Assembly: GCA_016928555.1 (NCBI GenBank)
Contig: JAFGKM010000083.1
Coordinates: 1 to 53,168 of the forward strand
DNA length: 53,168 bases
Reading direction: 5' to 3'
Origin: Candidatus Omnitrophota bacterium
GTDB lineage: Bacteria > Ratteibacteria > UBA8468 > B48-G9 > JAFGKM01
Position 1 is the stretch's first letter; the number at the start of each line of letters is the position of its first letter. A program made the translations under genes and the position numbers. The notes under the pieces are model-generated. The model saw nothing but the letters and a program-made list of their open reading frames with translations. It searched no databases and was not told the origin of the DNA. Positions 30,910-39,830 of this stretch are shown one piece after another.

Positions 30910-32844
30910 TCATATCCAGAAAACCTGGTTCCCCGTCCTACCCGTAAACAAATCAATAATAAACCATATCCCTGCGGCTGAATAAAGCCCGAGAGGCAGC
31001 CCGAGGAAAAATGGTTTTAACTTATCATAAACCTGCGCCCCCCCGTACCTCATGATTATTGATTTTACAAGCCATACGAGGAATATGGAAAACCAGAGGG
31101 CGTCAATCCATGCCACGGGCGCAATGACAATCCCTATTGGATGGAACGGCCACCAGAGAAAATTCTGCCGCATGAAAAGAAAAACGCCCATGGTAAGGGC
31201 TCCGATTCCCTTGCTTATCCATCCTATCGCATTGGGAGCGGTCTGATACCGTATCATCTCGGTCGCGTAATTGTAAGGCGCCGTAACGTTGCCCCGGAAA
31301 TACCAGTCGTTCAGGTTGATGCCCCCGTATTTATATCCCAGCTTCAACTGCAGGATAATGGTAACTATTATATTCAACACTATGGCTCCCATTATCGCCC
31401 ATACAAGAGGTTTCCTGTTCCCTCTCATGCCTTCCGAAACCTTCAGCCCCATGGAAATAGAGGAGAGAGGGAAGGTCCTGAGGTCGGCGGCATAGACATA
31501 GGTCATGCTTAAAGCTGCTATTGTCATAGGGGCAAGGTGCGCCGAACCCATGGATGATACTATCTGCGCCGATGCGATGGAGGTGGCGACAAGAGTCGGA
31601 ACCCCTCCTTCGCATACAACGCGGGTAATGGTAATCCATATTACAAAAGCGATGACAAGAAACATCAGGGAGACATACCAGGCCATGCCGGATACCGTCA
31701 GCCATCCTGTAAGGAAAAGGGAGCCGAATACAAGCCCCCAGAATGCGGCCTTGTAGGACATTATTTCACCGGAATCGTCCACCCGCCTTTTCCCCGTTGC
31801 GCCGTGCCACACATCTTTAAGGTGAGCCCTGGCAATCCACAGGCTGTAAGCCACCATAACAATCATAGCTCCCATGCCGAAGTGGTTGAAGAGCGGCTCT
31901 CCGGAACAACCGTAAATACCTACATTCTCGGCACTCGCTATGCCCATGATATTGAAACTGCCCCGTATAATCTTGAACAGAACGTTGAAGAACCATATGG
32001 AAAATAGAACATTAAGGTTAACGAAATATATGAACCCTATTACAGGAAAACTGATCCTGAATGCCAGATTTACTGTCCTGCGAAATATCTGGACACTTTG
32101 TGCAAGAGGAACCTGCGGCACCATGGGGAAATAGAAATGGAGCGCGGCAAGCGTTCCCAGAAGAAAAGCTATTGAAAACCCGAGCCACATGAGCGGATTC
32201 TTGAAGAACGGCGCTATCCTTCCCTGTTTGCCGGCTTCGGAACTTTCCTTTACCATCTCTCTCGGCAGTATTGTGAGCGGATAGACAAACCGCTCCCTCT
32301 CCATCCACTGTTTTCTTAATATCGAAGCGGCGCAAAACATGACATAGTACAGTACAAAGATGAAGGAAAGCCAGACAGCCAGCGGACTGAGCCATGCGGA
32401 CCACGGTATTTTCATGCCTGCCGGCAGTCCTTCAAAAAAATACCTGGAGGCATTCGCGTCCGTCACTATCAGAAATTTTTTCACATTGGGGAGAAGGAAA
32501 GAACCCCACTGGTTTTCGGGAGAAGCATAATAAAGCGGACCGGAAATGATGGGAAGAAGCTGACTGCCTAAACCCATCTCGGTAACTGAAGATGCGACAA
32601 GCATCATTATGTAAATCAGCAGAAGCTCTCCCTGCGCAAATCCCAGCCTTCTGTTAATCAGCTTCAGGAAGGAATTGACAAGAAACACCAGTATAAAGAA
32701 TATGAAGATAGCGCCCGCAGGCATATGGTCTATAGCCATATAAGAGCTGTGAGTAACGTTTACCGAGTACTGGGAGACGAAAGCGACAAGCACCGAAAGA
32801 AGCAATCCTGCAATAAATGCCCGTTTGGTCAGAAATTTATCCAC
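30910..32844 (-). CDS. Large polytopic membrane protein, DUF6785/DUF6784-like
   Basis: 644 residues with about 12-14 hydrophobic membrane segments. The sequence (RLGFAQGELLLIYIMMLVASSVTEMG near residue 70, ERERFVYPLTILPREM, and a WWPFHPIGIVIA segment near 570) is that of the DUF6785/6784 proteins common in Planctomycetes-, Lentisphaerae- and Armatimonadetes-like genomes and related to OPT-type transporters. Substrate unknown. It overlaps gatA by 8 nt and precedes uxaC, so transport of a sugar acid or peptide is a guess. The last codon and stop lie in an 18-mer shared with the lptB end. Confidence 0.7.
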   Translation of the reverse strand: MDKFLTKRAFIAGLLLSVLVAFVSQYSVNVTHSSYMAIDHMPAGAIFIFFILVFLVNSFLKLINRRLGFAQGELLLIYIMMLVASSVTEMGLGSQLLPIISGPLYYASPENQWGSFLLPNVKKFLIVTDANASRYFFEGLPAGMKIPWSAWLSPLAVWLSFIFVLYYVMFCAASILRKQWMERERFVYPLTILPREMVKESSEAGKQGRIAPFFKNPLMWLGFSIAFLLGTLAALHFYFPMVPQVPLAQSVQIFRRTVNLAFRISFPVIGFIYFVNLNVLFSIWFFNVLFKIIRGSFNIMGIASAENVGIYGCSGEPLFNHFGMGAMIVMVAYSLWIARAHLKDVWHGATGKRRVDDSGEIMSYKAAFWGLVFGSLFLTGWLTVSGMAWYVSLMFLVIAFVIWITITRVVCEGGVPTLVATSIASAQIVSSMGSAHLAPMTIAALSMTYVYAADLRTFPLSSISMGLKVSEGMRGNRKPLVWAIMGAIVLNIIVTIILQLKLGYKYGGINLNDWYFRGNVTAPYNYATEMIRYQTAPNAIGWISKGIGALTMGVFLFMRQNFLWWPFHPIGIVIAPVAWIDALWFSIFLVWLVKSIIMRYGGAQVYDKLKPFFLGLPLGLYSAAGIWFIIDLFTGRTGNQVFWI

Positions 32845-34282
32845 TGATTCCTCCTTTTAAGCTTTGTTCTATGGTATAGGCTGTTTCAATGATTTTCTCT
32901 TCTCTGAAATGCGGGGCTATAATCTGCAGTCCTGCCGGCAGAGAAGAAACAAAGCCGGCGGGGATGCTCATTGCAGGCAGTCCTGCAAGATTGACGTTGG
33001 CGGTAAAAATGTCCGAAAGATACATCTTAATGGGGTCTTCCTTTTTCTCCCCGAGCTTAAAAGGCAATTCGGGGGCGGTCGGGGTGATAATTACGTCTGC
33101 TTCCTTGAATGCCTCCGTAAAATCCTTCCTGATGAGAGCCCTGACCTTCTGCGCTTTTATGTAATAAGCATCATAGTAACCGGAAGAGAGCACGTATGTG
33201 CCGAGGATTATCCTTCTCTTTGCCTCCGCCCCGAACCCCTCCCCCCTTGTGTTCATGTACATCTCCCGCAGGTTTTTATAGTTTCCCGTCCTGAAACCGT
33301 ATTTCACCCCGTCAAACCTCGCAAGGTTGGAACTTGCTTCCGCAGTGGCAAGTATGTAATACACGGCTATCCCGTATTTTGTGTGCGGCAGGGAAATCCG
33401 CTTTACTTCCGCTCCCTGTTTTTCAATGAGGCGTATTGCCTCCATAACCCTGTTTTTTACCGGTTCTTCTATTCCCGAAGCAAAATATTCTTCAGGAATG
33501 CCTACCCGCAATCCCTTAATATCATCCTTCAGAAAATCCGTATAATCGGGAATTTTTATCTCCACGGAGGTGGAATCTTTTTCGTCTCTGCCTGAAATAA
33601 CGTTCATCAACATGCAGGCATCTCTTACATCCTTTGTTATCGGCCCTATCTGGTCCAGGGATGAAGCAAAAGCTATCAAACCGTACCTGGAAACCCTGCC
33701 GTACGTAGGCTTTAAACCCACAACCCCGCAGAACGCCGCCGGCTGTCTTATCGACCCGCCGGTATCGGAACCGAGCGCGCCGAAGCACAGATTCGCACCC
33801 GCCGCTGACGCAGAGCCGCCGGAAGACCCGCCAGGCACGCGCATTTCGTCAAAGGGGTTTCTGGTGGGGCCGAATGCGGAACTTTCGGTTGATGAGCCGA
33901 AAGCAAATTCGTCCATATTGGTTTTTCCTATAATCAGGGCGCCGGACTGCTTTAGCTTTTCTATTACCGTCGCGTCATAAGGAGGGTAAAAGTTCTCAAG
34001 CATCCTGGAAGCGCATGTTGCGGGCATGTTTTTTATGCAGATATTGTCCTTCACGGCGACCGGTACGCCTTCAAGATATCCCAGCCGCCCGCCGGACGCT
34101 ATTTTTTTATCAACCTTTTTTGCATCTTCAATAACACCGGGGTTCAGATAAAGGTAGCTGTGAAGGCTTTTGTCTTTTTTTTCTATTGCCGCAAGCAGTA
34201 ATTTTACGGCTTCAACGCAGGATATCTCTTTTTTTGCAAGCAGTTCTTTCAACTGCCACGCTGTTAATTTGAGTATATCCAT
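32837..34282 (-). CDS. gatA: Asp/Glu-tRNA(Asn/Gln) amidotransferase subunit A
   Basis: A 481-residue amidase-signature protein. VAVKDNICIK holds the catalytic Lys, PGGSSGGSASAAGANLC and LGSDTGGSIRQPAAF give the cis-Ser and nucleophile Ser, and VGLKPTYGRVSRYGL follows. Length and the TNMDEFAFGSSTESSAFGPTRNP segment are specific for GatA rather than other amidases. It supplies ammonia to GatB for charging Gln- or Asn-tRNA. GatB and GatC are not adjacent. Downstream the DUF6785-like gene overlaps by 8 nt, an odd operon partner. Confidence 0.95.
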   Translation of the reverse strand: MDILKLTAWQLKELLAKKEISCVEAVKLLLAAIEKKDKSLHSYLYLNPGVIEDAKKVDKKIASGGRLGYLEGVPVAVKDNICIKNMPATCASRMLENFYPPYDATVIEKLKQSGALIIGKTNMDEFAFGSSTESSAFGPTRNPFDEMRVPGGSSGGSASAAGANLCFGALGSDTGGSIRQPAAFCGVVGLKPTYGRVSRYGLIAFASSLDQIGPITKDVRDACMLMNVISGRDEKDSTSVEIKIPDYTDFLKDDIKGLRVGIPEEYFASGIEEPVKNRVMEAIRLIEKQGAEVKRISLPHTKYGIAVYYILATAEASSNLARFDGVKYGFRTGNYKNLREMYMNTRGEGFGAEAKRRIILGTYVLSSGYYDAYYIKAQKVRALIRKDFTEAFKEADVIITPTAPELPFKLGEKKEDPIKMYLSDIFTANVNLAGLPAMSIPAGFVSSLPAGLQIIAPHFREEKIIETAYTIEQSLKGGISG

Positions 34283-34290
34283 CGTATTTT

Positions 34291-34320
34291 AGCGTTCAGC
34301 GTATAGCGTTTAGCGTATAG
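34291..34320. repeat. Heptamer tandem repeat
   Basis: Four units of AGCGTWY (AGCGTTC, AGCGTAT, AGCGTTT, AGCGTAT), between gatA and the aconitase-family gene. Confidence 0.65.
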
Positions 34321-34384
34321 TGAAAAACTGTTTAGTCTTAATCGTTTCCTATACGCCCTGCGCTATCCGCTTCACGCCTGCTTT

Positions 34385-35638
34385 TCATAGATATTTTCGC
34401 GGGTCCGCTATTTTCCCTTCAATACTGCTTGCCGCAACCGTTGCGGGAGATGCGAGGTATATGAAAGCATTCTGGTTGCCCATCCTGCCCTTGAAATTTC
34501 TGTTTGCGGTTGATATCACGTTTTCACCGTCGGAAGGAATCCCCTGGTGCGTTCCCACACAGGGACCGCATCCAGGATTTGTGACGCATCCGCCCGCTGC
34601 CGTTATGGCCTGGATATATCCTTTTTTCATGCACTCAAGGTAAATCTGTCTTGAACCGGGAGCGCATATAAGCCGCACCCCGCGCTTAATTCTTTTTCCC
34701 TTCAGGATTTTTGCCGCAATTTCAAAATCTTCCGTTCTGCCGTTGGTGCATGTTCCTATAAACGCCTGCTGTATCTTTGTCCCTTCCGCCTTCTCAATAT
34801 CCGCTACATTATCAACCGTATGGGGCATGGCCACCTGAGGAGGCAGTTTGGAAATATTTATCTCTGCCTCTCTTTCATAAACAGCGTCCCTGTCGGCAAA
34901 AACGGGTTTCGCTTTTTTCGCGTTATGCTCTTTGAGCCACCTTGCAGTTTTATCATCCGCCTCCATTATCCCGCACTTTGCTCCGACTTCAGTAGTCAGG
35001 TTGCATATTGTAAACCGTGCACTCATTGAGAGCAGGGAGGCCGCCTCTCCTGTTATTTCCACACTTTTATAAAGAGCCCCTTGGGCCGTAAGTGTTTTCA
35101 CTATCGCAAGCGCGACGTCCTTGCCGAAGACGCCGCGCGGCATCTTCCCTTTCAAAACAACCTTTACGGTCTGCGGAACCTTGAACCATAAACTGCCTGT
35201 CAGAAGCGCTATCGCAAGGTCTGTCGACCCCACGCCCGAAGACATGACGTTAAGCGCTCCGTAAGTAGGAGTGTGGCTGTCCGCTCCGAGTACCAGATTC
35301 CCGCATGTCACAAGGCCTTTTTCCGGCAGGAGCACATGGCAGACGCCCTCTCCGATGTCAAAAAGGGTTATCCCGTATTTTGAAGCAAAATCCCTCATCA
35401 TTTTGTGGAGAGCCGATACCCCCTGGGACTGACTTGGGCTGTTATGGTCAATGACAAATACCGCCTTCTTTTTGTCAAAAACCTTCTCGGCGCCGAACTT
35501 TTCAAACGCCTTTATAACAAGAGGCGCCGTCCCGTCCTGCGCCATCACAAAATCAACCTTTGCAAGGGTTATATCCCCTGCGCATACCTTTTTAGCCGAA
35601 TGTGCGGAAAGAATTTTTTCAGCTATTGTCTGTCCCAT
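34385..35638 (-). CDS. Aconitase/3-isopropylmalate dehydratase-family large subunit
   Basis: 417 residues, the length of LeuC2/HacA-type large subunits. [4Fe-4S] ligands are CTNGR (IGTCTNGRTEDFEI) and NPGCGPCVGTHQG. The N-terminal MGQTIAEKILSAH, VIDHNSPS and VLGADSHTPTYGALN are diagnostic. These enzymes need a small subunit (LeuD-like), which is not beside it. The neighbour, a homocitrate/Re-citrate-synthase-like enzyme, suggests it isomerises the product of that enzyme: citrate, homocitrate or isopropylmalate. SD AAAGGA fixes the ATG. Confidence 0.88.
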   Translation of the reverse strand: MGQTIAEKILSAHSAKKVCAGDITLAKVDFVMAQDGTAPLVIKAFEKFGAEKVFDKKKAVFVIDHNSPSQSQGVSALHKMMRDFASKYGITLFDIGEGVCHVLLPEKGLVTCGNLVLGADSHTPTYGALNVMSSGVGSTDLAIALLTGSLWFKVPQTVKVVLKGKMPRGVFGKDVALAIVKTLTAQGALYKSVEITGEAASLLSMSARFTICNLTTEVGAKCGIMEADDKTARWLKEHNAKKAKPVFADRDAVYEREAEINISKLPPQVAMPHTVDNVADIEKAEGTKIQQAFIGTCTNGRTEDFEIAAKILKGKRIKRGVRLICAPGSRQIYLECMKKGYIQAITAAGGCVTNPGCGPCVGTHQGIPSDGENVISTANRNFKGRMGNQNAFIYLASPATVAASSIEGKIADPRKYL

Positions 35639-35709
35639 GTGCAATCCTTTTAAATGCCGGGGTTCGGGAAATACTTTTTCCCGGATACCGGGTCCCTAAC
35701 CCCTGTTTT

Positions 35710-36942
35710 TCAGGGGGTTAACGTCAAAAGCTCCCTTACTTCCTCGGGATGATTGGCGATGAATATCAGTTCCTCGTCCGTCAAAGGCAGCTGGTTAGCA
35801 ACGTTGGCGTATCTGGCAAGCGTGAGTATCTCTCTGGCTTCCTCGTCATCCTTGAATTTAACTTCCAGCTTGCCGTAGACATTCCTCAAACCTTTTATGC
35901 CGCTGTATTCTCCCAGCAGTATCATTCTGCCGCTTTCAACAACCTCGGGAACTCCCCTCCCAAGCTCCTCAAAATCGTACAACTCATAATTTCTCCGGTC
36001 TTTAAGGGCTCCGTCCACGTGTATGCCGGAGGAGTGTGCAAAAGCATTCTTTCCCACACCCACCTGGTTTATGGGGATAGGGACACCGAAAGCATAAGAA
36101 GCATAATGAGCTATTTTCCACGCCATCTTAAGGTTAATCCCCGGATCAAGTTCATACTTGCCTGTAAAACCCTCGGCATATTTTATTGCAAGGATAACGG
36201 AAACAAGGTCTGCATTGCCTGCTCTTTCTCCCATGCCGTTGACCGTCGTATTGATATAAGCGTCCACCCCTGCGTCAACAGCGGCCTTTGCGCCAGAAAC
36301 CGAAACGGCAACTACCATTCCAAGGTCATTATGGCAGTGAAGCTCAATCGGGAGCTTCACCTCTTTTGCAATCTTATGTATCCTGTCATAAACAGTAAAG
36401 GGTGAATCGCATCCTAAAGTATCGCAGTAGCGTATCCTGTCTGCGCCGTTATCTTTCGCCGCCAGAGCAAACTCAATCAGACGGCTGACTTTTGTCCTTG
36501 ATGCATCCTCGGCGTTAACGCCTATGGACTTTATTCCTTTCTGCTTTGCAAGTTTCAAAGCCGCCTTCATCTCGTTAACAACGTCTCGGAACTTCATTTT
36601 TCCCTGAAACTTGCCCACAATCATCTGCTCGGAAGTGGAGATTGATATATTGGCATGTTCAAGACCTGTTATATTTTTGAACGCTTCCTCAACGTCCTGG
36701 GGTATCGCCCTCATCCATCCCGAAATCCGTATGGGGTATAAAACCTTCTGCTTTGCAAGCTTTATATTGGCATTCAGGTAGTTTATCTCATGAGCGGTTA
36801 CGGGAAACCCCGCCTCGCTCTGAAAAACGCCCATCTGATTAAGATAGTGGTTAATCATCGTCTTCTGCAGTTTTGAAAGCCCCAGATGCGCGGTCTGCAC
36901 CCCGTCCCTGTTCGTTACGTCAATTATGTGTATCCTGTTCAT
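35710..36942 (-). CDS. Homocitrate synthase-family enzyme, possibly Re-citrate synthase
   Basis: 410 residues of the DRE-TIM metallolyase family. DVTNRDGVQTAHLGLSKLQK replaces the usual DxTLRDGxQ opening. IELHCHNDLGMVVA gives the metal His-x-His, VNGMGERAGNADL follows, and a HSSGIHVDGALKDRRNYE segment is in the second domain. The NRDGVQTA opening and SGWMRAI/SISTSEQMI segments resemble the anaerobe proteins shown to be Re-citrate synthases, from memory of that family; homocitrate synthase remains possible. It lacks the C-terminal LeuA allosteric domain. Its stop is 72 nt before the aconitase-type gene in the same direction. Confidence 0.75.
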   Translation of the reverse strand: MNRIHIIDVTNRDGVQTAHLGLSKLQKTMINHYLNQMGVFQSEAGFPVTAHEINYLNANIKLAKQKVLYPIRISGWMRAIPQDVEEAFKNITGLEHANISISTSEQMIVGKFQGKMKFRDVVNEMKAALKLAKQKGIKSIGVNAEDASRTKVSRLIEFALAAKDNGADRIRYCDTLGCDSPFTVYDRIHKIAKEVKLPIELHCHNDLGMVVAVSVSGAKAAVDAGVDAYINTTVNGMGERAGNADLVSVILAIKYAEGFTGKYELDPGINLKMAWKIAHYASYAFGVPIPINQVGVGKNAFAHSSGIHVDGALKDRRNYELYDFEELGRGVPEVVESGRMILLGEYSGIKGLRNVYGKLEVKFKDDEEAREILTLARYANVANQLPLTDEELIFIANHPEEVRELLTLTP

Positions 36943-36965
36943 TGTATCTCCGTAAGTGCCGGTTT

Positions 36966-37391
36966 TTAAAGCGCCGTCGGATTCTGCGCCTCGTGCGGAT
37001 GCTCACTGCCCTTGTAAACCTTGAGCTTCTTGAGCATCTGCTTTCCAAGCTTGGTTTTCGGAAGCATCCCCGCTACCGCAAGCGTGAAAACGGTCTCCGG
37101 CTTCCTGTTAAGAAGAGACATCATTGACTCTTTCTTCAGCCCTCCCATGTATCCCGTATGCCGGTAATAGGTCTTATCCTTAAGTTTATTGCCGGTAACC
37201 TTTATCTTGTCCGCATTAATAACGATGACAAAATCTCCGGTGTCAACGTTGGGAGTCCATATGGTTTTATGCTTGCCCATAAGCACCCTCGCCGTTTTCG
37301 TGGCAACCCTGCCGAGAATCTGGCCTGAGGCGTTTATGAGATACCACTTTTTTTCAATATTCTGCTTTTTTGCCGCTTCTGTTTTAGGCAT
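36966..37391 (-). CDS. rplM: 50S ribosomal protein L13
   Basis: A 141-residue L13: KKWYLINASGQILGRVATKTARVLMGKHK, DTGDFVIVINADKI and MLPKTKLGKQMLKKLKVY. It binds 23S rRNA early in assembly. It is normally followed by rpsI (S9); here a citrate-synthase-like gene follows instead. Promoter with near-consensus boxes 51 nt upstream and SD GGAGGGG. Confidence 0.97.
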   Translation of the reverse strand: MPKTEAAKKQNIEKKWYLINASGQILGRVATKTARVLMGKHKTIWTPNVDTGDFVIVINADKIKVTGNKLKDKTYYRHTGYMGGLKKESMMSLLNRKPETVFTLAVAGMLPKTKLGKQMLKKLKVYKGSEHPHEAQNPTAL

Positions 37392-37441
37392 TTTTCCCCT
37401 CCATACTGATTTATTGTCAACCGGTAATATAATAACTTAAA

Positions 37442-37470
37442 ATTATAACATCTGTTGGTATGTGCGTCAA
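37442..37470 (-). promoter_or_regulatory. Sigma70 promoter of rplM
   Basis: Minus strand TTGACG (37465-37470), 17-nt spacer, TATAAT (37442-37447). Predicted start about 37435. Confidence 0.8.
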
Positions 37471-37473
37471 AAA

Positions 37474-38625
37474 TCAGAAAAAAACGGAGGCGCTGGAGAG
37501 AAAATAAGGAAGATATTGAGCTATTGCGGAATTGGTAAAGTCGTCAACGAAGGGCTGTCCGCTCTTGTTCATCTCCGTGCCGCAGACAACCGGCATTCTT
37601 CTCTTCATACATACATTCATAAAACTATCAAGTTTTTCCAGCTTTCTTTTCTTCTCCTTCTCATCGGCAATATTATAGTTCCTGTCGGGTATAACCGTTA
37701 CCGCCCTTATCCCTTTGCCCTCCAGAAAATCAATCAAGGCGTCCGGATTTTCTTCCCCGGGGCTTGTCCCGTCAAGCCAAGTGCCCGTGGGAACGCCGCC
37801 TCCTGATTCTATCATCCGCACCGTCTCGTCAAAAAGAGGGAAATGCTTCTGCTCGGGCGGCACGTATCCCGGGCCGCCGTACTTTATAAGCTTTCCCCTT
37901 AAAATCTCCTGAAAACCGGCTCTGCCTTTAATCCTCCTGCTCCTTATGTCCTCCTCAAGCATTCCGAGGATCCCCGCCCAGAAACTGTCTGCCCCATCCC
38001 CGGGAATCTCCTCTGCCTTTTTCCGGTACGCCTCTATAATGTGCCGTTCCGTGGGATTTCCCGAAGGCGTCAGCGGCAGAATGTCTGTTTCATAATCAAC
38101 CCTGACTTTGTCAAGGCAGCCGTTGAGCTTATCCACAACCTGCCTGTTTCTCCGCTGTGCCGTCTCCCTCATAAAATTGAAAAACCTGCCTGCGTCGGAC
38201 TGTTCATCAGGCTTCTTTTTAAAACCCTTCCCGCAGAGATAATATATCCCCGGCTCTTTAGGAGAGTTGATAACCGTGTCTTTCATCTCCGGGATAAAAA
38301 CCCTTGATTCAAAACCGCCGGCGGCTTTTATGCCCAGACACTTCCCGGCGGAAAGGGTTTCCTCAAGTCCTGCAAGCGTGTCAAAATCAACCGTGCCGAC
38401 GTACTCCAACCCGGTTTTCCATCCTTCAAAGACCACCCTTGAAGGCGACCAGTTATTGCAGTTGTAGGAGTGGAACGTATGAATATGGAGGTTAATCCAT
38501 GGCTTGAGGTCTTTCTGCTTGGCGATTTTGCCGTTTTTAACCATTCCGGCAATATCGGCAAGGGCGCTGTCTCTTATGCCGCGGTCAAATTCAGAGAGAT
38601 TATTTATTGCCTGTTCCGCCTTCAT
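37474..38625 (-). CDS. PHP-domain-like protein, unknown function
   Basis: 383 residues. WINLHIHTFHSYNCNNWSP near residue 45 is a PHP first motif (His-x-His). The second, where TDHD is usual, reads GTVDFDTLAG, so one metal ligand is changed. Later parts include GGGVPTGTWLDGTSPGEEN and VVCGTEMNKSGQPFVDDF, which could supply remaining ligands. Residues about 140-270 form a charged helical insert. It overlaps hisD by four bases (ATGA), and hisD in turn overlaps rpe, so the three are one unit. A phosphatase or lyase acting with them is inference. Confidence 0.6.
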   Translation of the reverse strand: MKAEQAINNLSEFDRGIRDSALADIAGMVKNGKIAKQKDLKPWINLHIHTFHSYNCNNWSPSRVVFEGWKTGLEYVGTVDFDTLAGLEETLSAGKCLGIKAAGGFESRVFIPEMKDTVINSPKEPGIYYLCGKGFKKKPDEQSDAGRFFNFMRETAQRRNRQVVDKLNGCLDKVRVDYETDILPLTPSGNPTERHIIEAYRKKAEEIPGDGADSFWAGILGMLEEDIRSRRIKGRAGFQEILRGKLIKYGGPGYVPPEQKHFPLFDETVRMIESGGGVPTGTWLDGTSPGEENPDALIDFLEGKGIRAVTVIPDRNYNIADEKEKKRKLEKLDSFMNVCMKRRMPVVCGTEMNKSGQPFVDDFTNSAIAQYLPYFLSSASVFF

Positions 38626-39830
38626 TTCGCCGCCTTTCTTCTGCGGATGTTTATGGAATTGCAGTGGCAGGAAAGCCTTTCAGCCTGCGGCAGGACTTCC
38701 ATCATCTTCCCGTACCTGCCGTAAAACCCCGCGCCTGCCGAAATCACGGCATGACTGCGAAGGAACGTGTAAACGGAAAGCCCTGAAGAAAACCTCGCCG
38801 CCCTCCCCGTAGGCAGTACATGGCTGGGACCCGCAAAGTAATCCCCTAAAACTGCAGGAGAATAGTCCCCGAAGAAGACCGCTCCGGCAATAACGATGCT
38901 GGCGATAAGATGGGGATTTCTGCACATAACCTGCAGGTGTTCCGGAGCAATGTAATTTATTATTTCAACCGCTTCTTTTATGTTCTTCGCAACAAGAATG
39001 TACCCCCCCTTAATCCTGCCGCTCAACAGTCTGCCTTCTTTTTCCGAGGTCGTCACAACTATCCCCAGTCCGTCCGTATGCTCAATCTGCGCCTCAATGT
39101 CAGCCGCTATAAAATCCGCATTTCCCGAACCGTCCGAAAAAACGACCAGCTCGCTTGGTCCTGCAAGCAGGTCTATCCCTACTTTCCCGCACAACAGCCG
39201 TTTGGCGGCATTGACATACTTATTGCCCGGTCCCGCTATAATATCCACCGCCGGAACCGTTCCCGTCCCATAAGCAAAAGCAGCTATTGACTGGGCGCCT
39301 CCTACGGCAAAAACATCCTTTATTCCGAGATAATCAAGAACGCCCAGAATTAAAGGATGCACCTTGCCCTTGCAGGACGGGGGGCTTGCGGCATAAATCT
39401 TTTTCACTCCCGCAACCTGCGCGGGAATAACGGTCATCAGTGCCGTTGACACAAGGGGCGACTGCCCCGCAGGTATATAGATGCCAGCTTTTTCAACCGG
39501 AGAAAAGATATATTCGACGGAGAAATCCTTCTCCTTGAAATCAAATTTTTCCGGTATCTGTCCGTCATGGTATTTTTTTATGCGTTTTTCCGCCTCTTTG
39601 ACAACCTTCAGGACCTCCCTGTCTATCTTTTTGCCTGCATATGCAAGTTCTTTTGCCGGAACCTTCAAACTCACATTCCTTGCTCCGTCAAATTCTTCCG
39701 TAAACTTTATAAGCGCCCTGTCCCCGTTTTTCCTTACCGCCTCAATAATAGAAACGACCCTCTTTTCCGCCCCGCTGTCGTCCCTTGCCTCCAATGCCTG
39801 CTTTAATTTGCCGAAAGATATCTTTTCCAT
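38622..39830 (-). CDS. hisD: Histidinol dehydrogenase-family protein
   Basis: 402 residues, slightly shorter than the usual 425-440. It has GGAQSIAAFAYGT and IAGPGNKYVNAAKRLL, and AQIEHTDGLGIVV holds the zinc Gln and His. YIAPEHLQVM has the catalytic Glu-His, SPAVLGDYFAGPSHVLPT the zinc Asp, and LSCHCNSI the last His. All catalytic positions appear conserved, so oxidation of histidinol to histidine via the aldehyde is feasible. No other his gene is in the window; paralogues acting on other substrates exist. Overlaps the PHP-like gene (ATGA) and rpe (one base). Confidence 0.85.
   Translation of the reverse strand: MEKISFGKLKQALEARDDSGAEKRVVSIIEAVRKNGDRALIKFTEEFDGARNVSLKVPAKELAYAGKKIDREVLKVVKEAEKRIKKYHDGQIPEKFDFKEKDFSVEYIFSPVEKAGIYIPAGQSPLVSTALMTVIPAQVAGVKKIYAASPPSCKGKVHPLILGVLDYLGIKDVFAVGGAQSIAAFAYGTGTVPAVDIIAGPGNKYVNAAKRLLCGKVGIDLLAGPSELVVFSDGSGNADFIAADIEAQIEHTDGLGIVVTTSEKEGRLLSGRIKGGYILVAKNIKEAVEIINYIAPEHLQVMCRNPHLIASIVIAGAVFFGDYSPAVLGDYFAGPSHVLPTGRAARFSSGLSVYTFLRSHAVISAGAGFYGRYGKMMEVLPQAERLSCHCNSINIRRRKAAK

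Noticed and set aside
30824-30916. A third complete 125-nt element before the DUF6785-like gene end
   Set aside because: Only the terminal 18-mer matches; the hairpin beside it has a different core.
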